Part shown: in pieces, positions 16,672 through 26,075 of the stretch
Position numbering within the stretch: position 1 is the first letter of the stretch
How the letters are laid out: every line of letters starts with the position of its first letter
NCBI GenBank assembly: GCA_900758475.1
Contig: CAAERQ010000023.1
Span: 1 to 64,000 of the forward strand
Origin: an uncultured Collinsella sp.
GTDB taxonomy: Bacteria > Actinomycetota > Coriobacteriia > Coriobacteriales > Coriobacteriaceae
Direction of reading: 5' to 3'
DNA length: 64,000 nucleotides
Translations under genes and position numbers: made by a program
The notes under the pieces: generated by a model
The model's database searches: none
The model's input: the letters and a program-made list of their open reading frames with translations, nothing else
What the model was told of the DNA's origin: nothing

Positions 16672-16803
16672 CGGATTACGGGGCTGAATTGACAGCCTCT
16701 ATCCATTCCGGTAATTTGCAAATTTCAACAAGCCATCTACCTGCGGTTTTATTTAAGCCATTTTTGCTGTGGTCGGGCATCACCAATCTAGCCCCGTAAT
16801 CCG
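16672..16803. repeat. Long-range inverted repeat D with related sequence to element A
   Basis: CGGATTACGGGGCT (16672-16685) is the exact reverse complement of 16790-16803, with 104 bp between. Similarity of the arms continues inward (TGAATTG against TAGATTG). The left arm shares the 13-mer ACGGGGCTGAATT with the hairpin at 1318. The interior contains the palindrome AATTTGCAAATT (16713-16724) and no open frame of note. The gene-free stretch 16515-16963 consists of this and the two flanking hairpins. Confidence 0.75.
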
Positions 16804-16890
16804 CCCTACTTTTGATAACAGCAAGCATGAGACAGGGCTATTTTTACCACTCTTTACCGCTATTGCGATCTCCACTCGCAGGACATCCTG

Positions 16891-16957
16891 AGCTGCGGTG
16901 AAATAAGGACTGTTTGGCGGCTAGAAGCCGCTATTCGATCCCTATTTCACCGCAACT
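16891..16957. repeat. 67-nt hairpin element, family 2, copy C
   Basis: Arms 16891-16912 (AGCTGCGGTGAAATAAGGAC) and 16936-16957 pair with a few mismatches around a 23-nt interior that can itself fold (GCGGCT AGA AGCCGC). It begins 6 bp past the rsmB stop codon on the minus strand. Confidence 0.9.
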
Positions 16958-16963
16958 TAGTAG

Positions 16964-18364
16964 TTACTTGTGGATCAGGCGGGCGCAGAAGTGGCCGTCG
17001 TAGGAGTCGGCGTTTACGGGGACACTTTGGAAGAGGCCTCGAGGATTTTGGCGGAGAGTGACGAGGCTCTTGGCATGGTCGTACTCGGGGAGCTGCAGAA
17101 TCTGAGCTTCGGAGAGCGGCGCCACGGTAAAGCCGACGCCCTCGGGAGAGGCCAGGAAAGCATCCACGACCTGCGTGTTCTCTTCATCAAAAACCGAGCA
17201 TGTGGCATAGATAAGCTCACCGCCGGCAGCCACGCGCGCGGCTGCTTCCTTGAGCATCGTCAGCTGCAGACGGGGCAGCTCAGTCGTAACGTCGTTCTCG
17301 GTCAGACGCCACGGAATCTCGGGGTGACGGCGCATGGTGCCAGTGCCAGAGCACGGCGCATCGATAAACACCGTGTCGAACAGGGCAGGCTCGCCGAGCA
17401 TGGCATCAAACGACGTGAGCACTTCATTGAGCTCGCAGGCATCGCCCGACACCGTACGAACGCCCGAGATGCCCGCCTTATGCAGGCGCGCGAGATTCTG
17501 ATCGCACTTACGATCGTGCAGATCGAGCGCGGTATGCTGACGCTCGTACCCGGCGCGCTTGGCCTGGCACATCATCACATAGGTCTTGGTGCCGCGACCG
17601 GCGCCAATCTCCAGGCAACGACCGGGACGTGTCGCGGCAGTAGCGATAAGCTGAGCGTTGAGGTCCGAGGCAACCGCGGCAGCACGCTCAAACACGCCCG
17701 ATGCAACCGTGACCTGCGCATCGACCGGAGCATGGCAACCCGGGAAGACAGGCGCAACGAGCTGCGAGATATACGGGTCGGCCTTGGTCGCAAACGCATT
17801 CTCGTGCAGTGCAAGCGGCGCAGGCGCCAGGTTACCGGCAAAGTTGAGCGCGCCCTCGGGCGTATCGAACGAGGCCATAATACGAGCGCACAGCCAGCGA
17901 GGAAGACCCATCAAACGCGAAAGGCGAACCAGGCGGCGCTCGGACTCATCCACGTCGGATGCCGTGGCAAAGTCCTCAACGTTGTCCGCAACCTTGTGCA
18001 GCACCGCGTTAGCCAGGCCCGCGGCAGACTTAGCACCGATGCGTACCAGCTCAACACCCTGGCTCACGGCAATGCGGCCCGGCGTGTGCAGGTAGAGCAT
18101 CTCGAAGGCCGAGATGCGAAGCGCCATGCGAACGCGCGGCGCGACCTTTTTGGGCTTATCCAAAAACTGATCGAGCAACTCATCCAAAATACCCTGCGTG
18201 GCGGCAACACCGAGCGCCAAACGAGCGGCAAAAGCGGAATCGCGCTGGTCAATGGCCTTGGCGGAAGCGCGGGACGAGAGCACGTCGCGCGCATACATAC
18301 CGTGGCGATCGGCCTCCATCAACACATCGAGCGCAAGCTTGCGCGCGGGAGACAACTTGCTCAT
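16964..18364 (-). CDS. rsmB: 16S rRNA m5C methyltransferase RsmB/NOP2 family
   Basis: Methylates C967 of 16S rRNA (E. coli numbering) using SAM. The 466-residue protein has an N-terminal NusB-like RNA-binding domain (about residues 1-140, with FEMLYLHTPGRIAVSQGVEL) and a C-terminal Rossmann methyltransferase with CLEIGAGRGTKT (SAM loop), FIDAPCSGTGTMRRHPEIPWR (catalytic PC) and ELIYATCSVFDEENTQVV (catalytic TCS). Both cysteines are present. SAM motif I is IGAGRG rather than the commoner AAPGGK. The start ATG at 18364 overlaps the fmt stop as ATGA, which fixes it against a longer frame. It is the last gene of priA-def-fmt-rsmB. Confidence 0.92.
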   Translation of the reverse strand: MSKLSPARKLALDVLMEADRHGMYARDVLSSRASAKAIDQRDSAFAARLALGVAATQGILDELLDQFLDKPKKVAPRVRMALRISAFEMLYLHTPGRIAVSQGVELVRIGAKSAAGLANAVLHKVADNVEDFATASDVDESERRLVRLSRLMGLPRWLCARIMASFDTPEGALNFAGNLAPAPLALHENAFATKADPYISQLVAPVFPGCHAPVDAQVTVASGVFERAAAVASDLNAQLIATAATRPGRCLEIGAGRGTKTYVMMCQAKRAGYERQHTALDLHDRKCDQNLARLHKAGISGVRTVSGDACELNEVLTSFDAMLGEPALFDTVFIDAPCSGTGTMRRHPEIPWRLTENDVTTELPRLQLTMLKEAAARVAAGGELIYATCSVFDEENTQVVDAFLASPEGVGFTVAPLSEAQILQLPEYDHAKSLVTLRQNPRGLFQSVPVNADSYDGHFCARLIHK

Positions 18365-19281
18365 GACAGTACACCCCACGTAAGGTCGACACCCTGCAGG
18401 CCGGCAGCCCAGGCAGAAGCAGCCATGGCACGCTTGCCATCGGGCTTAACCTCGAGCAGTTCAACCGCGCCATCGGAAAGTCCCAGGTAAACACGCTTGC
18501 TCTTGACGGCAACAGTGCCCTCGCCAAGCGACACATCAGCCGGCGCGGCATCGAGCACGCGAACCGTCTTGCCAGCGATCACACAACGAGCGGGCGCGGT
18601 GTCGGACGAAGCGAGCACATGACGCACGCAATCGAGAGCCGCCATCTGCGGATCCAGACGCATCTCCTGCTTGGAAATCTTGGCAGCATGAGTGACGAGC
18701 GACTCATCCTGCTCAGTCCAAACAGCCGAGCCATCGGCAAGCGAGGGAAGCGTATCGGCAAGAAGTTTGCCGCCCAGCTCGCCAAGCTCCATCGTGAGCG
18801 CCTCGGCATGCTTACCGGAAACCGACGTCGAGGCCTGCGCGCAATAAGCGCCCGTATCCACGCCATGCCCAATGCGCATAATGGAAACACCGGCAACCTC
18901 GTCACCAGCAAGAATGGCACGCTGAATGGGAGCAGCACCACGCCAACGAGGCAGCAGCGAAGCATGAACATTCACAATACCAAGCGGCGCCACATGCAGC
19001 ACCTCATCAGGCAAAATGCAGCCATAGGCAGCCACACAGAAAATATCAGCCTGCGCAGCTTGGAGCGCCTCAACAACCTCCGGCGTCATACGATTGGCCT
19101 CAATAACCGGCAACCCCAGCTCAAGCGCCTTGGACTTAACAGGAGAAGGCTCAAGCTTCTTACCACGCCCACGAACAGCATCGGGACGAGTAACAACAAG
19201 CGCAATCTCGTTCCCAGCCTCAACAAGTGAAGTCAGCGAAGGCACAGCAAAATCAGGCGTACCCATAAACACAATACGCAT
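18361..19281 (-). CDS. fmt: Methionyl-tRNA formyltransferase
   Basis: Formylates initiator Met-tRNA with 10-formyltetrahydrofolate. The 306-residue protein starts MRIVFMGTPDFAVPSL and has the loop VRGRGKKLEPSPVK, the active-site segment GIVNVHASLLPRWRGAAPIQRAIL (Asn, His) and the catalytic Asp region MRIGHGVDTGAY. A short C-terminal oligonucleotide-binding domain follows. GAGGAGA precedes the ATG. It overlaps rsmB by 4 bp and lies downstream of def, its functional opposite, across the long palindrome at 19499-19600. Confidence 0.96.
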   Translation of the reverse strand: MRIVFMGTPDFAVPSLTSLVEAGNEIALVVTRPDAVRGRGKKLEPSPVKSKALELGLPVIEANRMTPEVVEALQAAQADIFCVAAYGCILPDEVLHVAPLGIVNVHASLLPRWRGAAPIQRAILAGDEVAGVSIMRIGHGVDTGAYCAQASTSVSGKHAEALTMELGELGGKLLADTLPSLADGSAVWTEQDESLVTHAAKISKQEMRLDPQMAALDCVRHVLASSDTAPARCVIAGKTVRVLDAAPADVSLGEGTVAVKSKRVYLGLSDGAVELLEVKPDGKRAMAASAWAAGLQGVDLTWGVLS

Positions 19282-19498
19282 AAAAGATAGTCTCCTCTCA
19301 ATAACGAGCCGAGACGGCTACAAAAAAGCGTTCCAGGTCGCAAGCGCACCCAGCCGCAATAACAATTCAACAGAAACAAATATACCCAAAAACAAAGAAA
19401 GAGCCGCATAAAAGCAGCTCTTCCAACAAAGCAATTATCAGCGAAGACGCCCCTCCCTGACCCAACGGCACCCGGGCGAAACGAAGAGCGACAACGTA

Positions 19499-19600
19499 GT
19501 CCCTGGGATGGGGCCCACACATATCGTCCCGCGCGCAGTTTCGCAGCGCAGCGAGAATGTTTGAGCACGGGATGATATGTGTGGGCCCCATCCCAGGGAC
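19499..19600. repeat. Palindromic element E with conserved core, family 3
   Basis: 33-bp arms (19499-19531 and 19568-19600, starting GTCCCTGGGATGGGGCCCAC) pair with one mismatch around a 36-nt core, CGCGCAGTTTCGCAGCG...GCGAGAATGTTTGAGCA. The core ends resemble those of the elements at 25898 and 41615, while the arms do not. It fills the gap between fmt and def; the remainder of 19282-19611 shows nothing else. Confidence 0.85.
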
Positions 19601-19611
19601 GGACAATTAAC

Positions 19612-20148
19612 CTATTCGGTCTCGCCCGGTCGAGCGCCGCGGGCCAGGGCGTCCTGGTACTCCTTGACGGCCTTGATACGCTGCATCGGCTTGAGTCGCT
19701 CGAACATGGTATTGCCGTGCAGGTGATCGATCTCGTGCTGCAGGCACACGCAGAACAGGTCGCCCGTGGCCTCATAGCGGATCAGGTTGGCATCCAGGTC
19801 ATACGCCTCGACGACAACGTGATCGGGACGCTCGATCTCGCAGCTAATGCCAGGGATGGAAAGGCAGCCTTCGCTAAACGGCACCAGATGGTCGCTCTGC
19901 TCAACAATGACAGGGTTGATGAGCACGTACGGGTCATAGTCGTTCTTGTCGGTGTAATCGCAGTCGATGGTAACGAGCTGAATGAGCTCACCGATCTGCG
20001 GAGCGGCCAGGCCGCAACCGCCGTTGTCGAACATCATCTTCTTCATCTTCTCGGCAAGCGTCTCGATAGCCGGGGTGATCTCCTCGATGACGGCGCACTC
20101 CTGGCGCAGGCGAGGGTCGGGCGACAGTACGATTCCGTTGGCTTCCAT
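19612..20148 (-). CDS. def: Peptide deformylase
   Basis: Removes the formyl group from new proteins, using a bound Fe or Zn ion. The three family motifs are intact in the 178-residue product: GGCGLAAPQIG (motif 1), EGCLSIPG (motif 2, metal-binding Cys) and QHEIDHLHG (motif 3, two metal-binding His and catalytic Glu). The ATG at 20148 (MEANGIV) has AAAGG at normal spacing; the ATG at 20154 would sit directly on that site. It is 18 bp downstream of priA and upstream of fmt. Confidence 0.95.
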   Translation of the reverse strand: MEANGIVLSPDPRLRQECAVIEEITPAIETLAEKMKKMMFDNGGCGLAAPQIGELIQLVTIDCDYTDKNDYDPYVLINPVIVEQSDHLVPFSEGCLSIPGISCEIERPDHVVVEAYDLDANLIRYEATGDLFCVCLQHEIDHLHGNTMFERLKPMQRIKAVKEYQDALARGARPGETE

Positions 20149-20166
20149 GGCCATCCTTTCGGGTTG

Positions 20167-22620
20167 TTACATCAAATCATAGGCATCGACGTCAACGCTC
20201 ACGCTCACGCCGCGCACGGAGCCCACCTCTTTGAGGCAGGCGTCGATATCATCAGAGACATGGTACCCTACCGGCGACTTTACAAGCAGATGGAAGCGGT
20301 AACGGTCCTTGGCTCTCTCGATTACACACGAAGCCGGGCCCAGCACCTGCGGCACCGCGCTGCCCGCCCGCAAAAAGTCGGGTGCGGCGGCGTGCCAGCG
20401 GCGCTTGAGGAGCTTTGCGATGCGCCCGATGTAGTCCCGCGCGTCATCCGCATTCGTCGACCATACCAAGATGTTGGCAAGGCGCACGAACGGCGGATAC
20501 AGGGCGTCGCGACGCTGGTCCAGGTCGTGGTCGGTAAAAATCGAGCGGTCGTGCTCGGCGACGGCGCGAATGACCGGGTCCTCGGGCAGATAGGTCTGGA
20601 TGATAACCTCGCCGGGGCGATCGCCGCGACCGGCGCGGCCCGCAACCTGCTCCAGCAAATCGTAGGCGCGCTCCCCTGCTCTGAAATCGGGCAGCTTTAA
20701 TGCAAAGTCGGCATTGACCACGCCCACGAGCGTGACCTCGGGAAAGTCGAGGCCCTTGGCGATCATCTGGGTACCCAGCAGCACCGCGCAATCGGCGGCA
20801 TCGAACTGCTCGAGCAGCTTTTTGTGCGCGTCCTTGCCACGCGTGGAATCGGCGTCCATGCGAATGATGGCGACGTCGTCGGGCAGCATCTGGTGCAGTG
20901 CGTCCTCAATCTGCTGCGTACCCAGGCCCATTTTTGCCAGGTAGCGGCTGCCGCACTTGGGACAGCGACTCGTGGGCGCCGGATAGGGCTGCACGCGCCA
21001 GGACGATCCGCAGGTGTGGCACTGCAGCGTGTGTGTGCGCTCGTGGTACGTGAGCGCGGTGGAGCAGTGGTTGCAGGTGGGCACGCAGCCGCATTCGCGG
21101 CACATAAGGAACGGCGCAAAGCCGCGGCGGTTGTGCAGCAGCACGGCCTTCTCACGGCGCTCGACGACGCGCTCGAGGCCTTCCATCAGCGGTTTAGAGA
21201 ACATGGGGCGGCTGCCGTGTGCGAACTCGCGGCGCAGGTCGGCAATGCGAACCGTGGGCAGGACCGCGTGTCCCGGGCGCTCGGGCATCTCGACGCGCGT
21301 CCAGGTGGCGCCGCCGTACGTGCCGCGGTGGCAGCGATCGAGGGCCTCGGCAGAAGGCGTGGCGGAGCCCAATACGAGCGGGCAGCGGTAGCGGCGCGCC
21401 ATCTCGGCCGCCACCTCGCGCGCATGGTAGCGCGGGCTGGAGCCCTGCTTGTAGCTGGTCTCGTGTTCCTCGTCGATGATAATGAGGCCCAAGTCGCTGA
21501 GCGGGCAGAAGAGCGCCGAGCGGGCGCCCACGACCACGCGCGCGGCACCGCTGGCGACCATGTCCCACTGGTCCAGACGCTCGCCGGCAGAAAGACGCGA
21601 ATGGAACACAGCGACCGTCTCGCCAAAGCGCGAGCGGAAGCGGCCGACGGTCTGGGCCGTCAGCGAAATCTCGGGCACGAGCACGCAGGCCGAACGGCCG
21701 GCGGCCAGCACGCGTTCGATGGCAGAGAGGTAAACCTCGGTTTTGCCGGAGCCGGTGACGCCGTCGACCAGTACCACATCACCGTGAGCGTCCAGGCGTG
21801 CGCGCTCAATCTGCGCGAGGGCTTGCCGTTGGCCGCTGGTAAGTGCCACCGGGGCCTTGCCACTCGCCGAGGACAGCGTGGTCTGCTCGCTGCAGCCACG
21901 CCACGCACGGCGCTCCTCCACCACCACGACGCCGCGTTTTTCGAGCGCCTTGATGGTCGCCGACATACTGTTGTAGAGCAGGTTGAGGTCGCGCGTCGTG
22001 ACCGGGCCGCATTGGAGCGCCTCGATGAGCTGACGCTGACGGACCGCGGTCTTGGGCGGCGTGTAGTCGAAACCCTCGGGCGTGAGCATGACCCAGCGGT
22101 TTTGAATGGGTTTGACGGCGGGGCGCTCAACGGTCCACACGCCGTCGTCGCCCTTGACCACGCGCGGGCTTCCACCCGGTGGCAAGAACAGGCGCAGGCA
22201 CTCGGAAAGCGTTGCGACGTACTCGCGGCTCATCCAGCGCGCAATGCGTGCAGCCTCGGCGGTAAAGAGTGGCTTGCTGAGGATAGCCTCGATAGGCTTG
22301 ATGCGCGCAGGATCGAGAGCGTCGTTACCTTGCAGGTAGGCCAGCTCGGGCGCGATGTCGACGATGTATCCAGCGGCCGCACGATTGCCAAATTGAACTA
22401 GGACGGTGGAGCCGATCTGGGCATCGTTGGCGAGTGACTGCGGAATGCCATAGGCAAACGGCTCGGAGAGCGCTCGAGTCGGGATATCGAGGACCACGCT
22501 CGCGTAGGCGGCGACGGGTTCGGCTAAGGGCTCGGGCTGCGCCGGGGCGGCGGCAGGGGCCGCGGACTTCGGAGCTTCCTTAGGTTCCGGCGAACAAAAC
22601 AGCGAAAGTTGCTCGGCCAT
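20167..22620 (-). CDS. priA: Primosomal protein N' (PriA helicase)
   Basis: Superfamily 2 helicase that reloads the replisome at stalled forks. The 817-residue protein has an N-terminal 3'-DNA-binding domain (YASVVLDIPTRALSEPFAYGIP), Walker A DGVTGSGKTEVYL, the DEEH box, and a zinc region with paired cysteines (CRECGC, CNHC, CHTC, CPKC) between the helicase lobes, then QMIAKGLDFPEVTLVGV and QVAGRAGR. An Ala/Pro-rich stretch of about 30 residues follows the start and is not typical. AGGAGG precedes the ATG. It begins the priA-def-fmt-rsmB run. Confidence 0.95.
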   Translation of the reverse strand: MAEQLSLFCSPEPKEAPKSAAPAAAPAQPEPLAEPVAAYASVVLDIPTRALSEPFAYGIPQSLANDAQIGSTVLVQFGNRAAAGYIVDIAPELAYLQGNDALDPARIKPIEAILSKPLFTAEAARIARWMSREYVATLSECLRLFLPPGGSPRVVKGDDGVWTVERPAVKPIQNRWVMLTPEGFDYTPPKTAVRQRQLIEALQCGPVTTRDLNLLYNSMSATIKALEKRGVVVVEERRAWRGCSEQTTLSSASGKAPVALTSGQRQALAQIERARLDAHGDVVLVDGVTGSGKTEVYLSAIERVLAAGRSACVLVPEISLTAQTVGRFRSRFGETVAVFHSRLSAGERLDQWDMVASGAARVVVGARSALFCPLSDLGLIIIDEEHETSYKQGSSPRYHAREVAAEMARRYRCPLVLGSATPSAEALDRCHRGTYGGATWTRVEMPERPGHAVLPTVRIADLRREFAHGSRPMFSKPLMEGLERVVERREKAVLLHNRRGFAPFLMCRECGCVPTCNHCSTALTYHERTHTLQCHTCGSSWRVQPYPAPTSRCPKCGSRYLAKMGLGTQQIEDALHQMLPDDVAIIRMDADSTRGKDAHKKLLEQFDAADCAVLLGTQMIAKGLDFPEVTLVGVVNADFALKLPDFRAGERAYDLLEQVAGRAGRGDRPGEVIIQTYLPEDPVIRAVAEHDRSIFTDHDLDQRRDALYPPFVRLANILVWSTNADDARDYIGRIAKLLKRRWHAAAPDFLRAGSAVPQVLGPASCVIERAKDRYRFHLLVKSPVGYHVSDDIDACLKEVGSVRGVSVSVDVDAYDLM

Positions 22621-22650
22621 GGCCCCAGCACCTCCTATCCCATACGTCTA

Positions 22651-22685
22651 CAGAAACAAGAGCCCCGCTCGGGTGAACGGGGCTC
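22651..22685 (-). terminator. Terminator after gltX
   Basis: On the minus strand GAGCCCCG pairs with CGGGGCTC over a 10-nt loop, followed by TTGTTTCTG. It lies 24 bp past the gltX stop and 31 bp before priA. Confidence 0.8.
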
Positions 22686-22708
22686 GGATACATGCGTTTA
22701 CGCAGCTG

Positions 22709-24184
22709 CTACAGCGCCATCGTGCGGGCGCGGTCGATACGCGCCAGGCAGTCGTCGCGGCCGATGAGCGCCATGGTCTCGCCCAGCGGGGGGCTCACCA
22801 TGTTGCCGCAGACGGCGACGCGCACAGCTTGGAACACCACGCGCTTCTTGAGGTCCATCTGCTCGGGCAGCGGCTCAAGTGCTGCGTCGATGTTGGCAGC
22901 CGTCCACTCGTCCACGCCCTCGAGCGCGGCCTTAGCGGCATCCAGAATGGCGCCCATGCCTTCCTTGGCCAGGCCCTTGTTGACAGACTTTTCGTCATAC
23001 TCGAGCGTCTCGGCCGTGGCAAAGATGGGAGCGGCGACGGTCACGGCGTCGGCCGGCATCTTGGTGCGCGGCTTGACGATGGCGGCAAGCGCATCAATCC
23101 AATCCTCGCCGTACTCGACATTACCCTCGATGAGCCCCGCCTCGTGCAGCTCGGGGACCATGATCTCGTCGGCAAACTGAGCATTGGACATGCCGTTGAT
23201 GTACTCGGCATTGACCCAGTCGAGCTTCTTGGGATCGAAGGTCGCCGGGTTCTTGGAGATGCGGTCGAGCGAGAACTTGCTGGCCAGGACATCGCGCGGG
23301 ATGATCGTGGTCTCGCCGTCGAGCGACCAGCCGAGCAGTGCCAGATAGTTGACGAAGGCGTCGGACAGATAACCGGCGTCGCGGTACTCCTCCACCGAGG
23401 TAGCGCCGTGGCGCTTGGAGAGCTTCTTGCCGTCGGCGCCCAGAATCATGGAGATGTGGGCGAATGTGGGCACGGGCGCGCCGAGGGCCTCGTACACCAT
23501 GACCTGGCGCGGGGTATTGGACAGATGGTCGTCGCCGCGGATGACATGGGTGATCTTCATCATGGCGTCGTCGACGACGGTCGCGAAGTTGTACGTGGGC
23601 GTGCCATCGGAGCGGAAAATGACGAAGTCGTCGAGCTCCTTGGCGTCGAAGGTCACCTCGCCGTGGACGGCGTCGTGAATGACGACGTCGCCGCGGTCCT
23701 CGGGCACCTTGATGCGCAGGACGTAGGGCTCGCCGGCCTCTATGCGGCGGCGTGACTCCTCGGGATCGAGATCGCGGCAGCGGCGCTGATAGCCCTGGAA
23801 GGGATCCTTGCGCTCCTGGGCGGCCTTGCGGTCGGCGTCGAGCTGTTCCTTGGTGCAGAAGCAGGGATAGGCCTTGCCCTCGTCCCAGAGCTTCTGGGCG
23901 GCCTGCTTGTACAGGTCCAGGCGCTCGGTCTGTGCGTAGGGGCCAAAGTCGCCGCCCACCTCGGGACCCTCGTCCCAGTCCAGGCCCAGCCAACGCATGG
24001 CGCGCAGGATGATCTGCGTGTTCTCGTCGGTGGAACGGGTGGGGTCGGTGTCGTCGATGCGCAGGATGAACGTGCCGCCGTTTGCGCGGGCAAAAGCCCA
24101 GTTATAGATAGCGGTGCGGGCGCCGCCGATGTGCAGCTTGCCCGTGGGTGAGGGTGCAAAGCGGACGCGAACGTCTGATGCCAT
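22709..24184 (-). CDS. gltX: Glutamyl-tRNA synthetase
   Basis: Charges tRNA-Glu with glutamate. Class I signatures are present: RFAPSPTGKLHIGGART (HIGH-type motif) at residue 8 on and KLSKRHG (KMSKS-type). A CFC...C zinc-like segment lies in the connecting domain at about residue 100, and the C-terminal half is the helical anticodon-binding domain. Length from the ATG at 24184 (MASDVRVR) is 491, standard for bacterial GltX; GAGGAGA lies upstream. A longer frame back to 24301 runs into the palindrome at 24269 and is not real. The two tRNA-Glu genes of this window are at 35373 and 35472. Confidence 0.96.
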   Translation of the reverse strand: MASDVRVRFAPSPTGKLHIGGARTAIYNWAFARANGGTFILRIDDTDPTRSTDENTQIILRAMRWLGLDWDEGPEVGGDFGPYAQTERLDLYKQAAQKLWDEGKAYPCFCTKEQLDADRKAAQERKDPFQGYQRRCRDLDPEESRRRIEAGEPYVLRIKVPEDRGDVVIHDAVHGEVTFDAKELDDFVIFRSDGTPTYNFATVVDDAMMKITHVIRGDDHLSNTPRQVMVYEALGAPVPTFAHISMILGADGKKLSKRHGATSVEEYRDAGYLSDAFVNYLALLGWSLDGETTIIPRDVLASKFSLDRISKNPATFDPKKLDWVNAEYINGMSNAQFADEIMVPELHEAGLIEGNVEYGEDWIDALAAIVKPRTKMPADAVTVAAPIFATAETLEYDEKSVNKGLAKEGMGAILDAAKAALEGVDEWTAANIDAALEPLPEQMDLKKRVVFQAVRVAVCGNMVSPPLGETMALIGRDDCLARIDRARTMAL

Positions 24185-24268
24185 GGAAATCTCCTCGATT
24201 GCAGGATGGATGTCTAACCGCATCAGTATAAAGCAACAAAGCGACCTCCGCACAAAGGGCACCGACCC

Positions 24269-24341
24269 ACTCATTGGGGACAGACTTAAATGACTACCCA
24301 ATGAGCACCTGGCTAGTCATTTAAGTCTGTCCCCAATGAGT
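24269..24341. repeat. Palindromic element F (28-bp perfect arms)
   Basis: ACTCATTGGGGACAGACTTA... (24269-24296) is the exact reverse complement of 24314-24341, with a 17-nt loop that repeats CCCAATGAG from the arm. Outside, CCGCAC (24248-24253) pairs with GTGCGG (24344-24349). The GGGGACAGACTTAAA motif resembles short palindromes often linked to REP-associated tyrosine transposases; that link is from memory and untested. It lies between the divergent gltX and metK genes. Confidence 0.85.
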
Positions 24342-24403
24342 AGGTGCGGAAAGGGTGTGAATATTCGATTTACGCGATATGATGTGCCCTTGCATATAGA
24401 GCT

Positions 24404-24426
24404 CGGCGGAATGGTAACGGTCGCCG
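24404..24426 (+). other. Short hairpin in the metK leader
   Basis: CGGCG (24404-24408) and CGCCG (24422-24426) can pair 25 bp upstream of the metK start. It is short and does not match a SAM riboswitch that I can recognise. Confidence 0.25.
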
Positions 24427-24450
24427 GGACACGTTTTTGAAAGGACAATC

Positions 24451-25731
<1,281 letters not shown>

Positions 25732-25767
25732 GCCAGCGAAAATAGCTGCGGCCACATAGAAACGCAC

Positions 25768-25806
25768 AAAAAGAGGTACCGGAACAACCGGTACCTCTTT
25801 TTTATT
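25768..25806 (+). terminator. Strong terminator after metK
   Basis: AAGAGGTACCGG and CCGGTACCTCTT pair around a 5-nt loop and are followed by six T residues. The A-rich left side means it could also work on the other strand. Confidence 0.9.
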
Positions 25807-25897
25807 AACCGGTGGGGAAGATGAGTCGACATGGGACGCAGAATAGGTCCCCAGCCGATGAATTTTGCAGCAAGCGTGCCTCTACCATGTATCCTAA

Positions 25898-26018
25898 GTT
25901 CCGAGGGCTTTAGTATTTGGTCGATCGCGAGTTCCGCACGAGCCGGAGGCCACTTAATGTGGCCTCCGTGCGAGCAGGACTGTCCGAGCAGGCGACCAAA
26001 TACTAAAGCCCTCGGAAC
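25898..26018. repeat. Palindromic element G with conserved core, family 3
   Basis: Perfect 26-bp arms (25898-25923 and 25993-26018, starting GTTCCGAGGGCTTTAGTATT) enclose a 69-nt core. The core begins ATCGCGAGTTCCGCACG, contains the hairpin GGAGGCCAC-TTAAT-GTGGCCTCC, and ends GCAGGACTGTCCGAGCAGG. Reverse-complemented, the core of the element at 41615 matches it closely. It lies between the metK terminator and sdaA. Confidence 0.9.
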
Positions 26019-26075
26019 GGCGAGACAGAGTATGCCCCGCCCCTCGGGACGACGAGACAAGGCAAAGGAGCAGCC

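Noticed and set aside
16549..16957. Possible CRISPR array from repeated GTTGCGGTGAAATAG units with short variable interiors
   Set aside because: The units are scattered singly between genes over 25 kb, are inverted rather than direct repeats, and no cas genes are present.
24361..24450. SAM riboswitch in the metK leader
   Set aside because: The leader is short and has only a 5-bp hairpin; no known SAM-binding pattern is visible.
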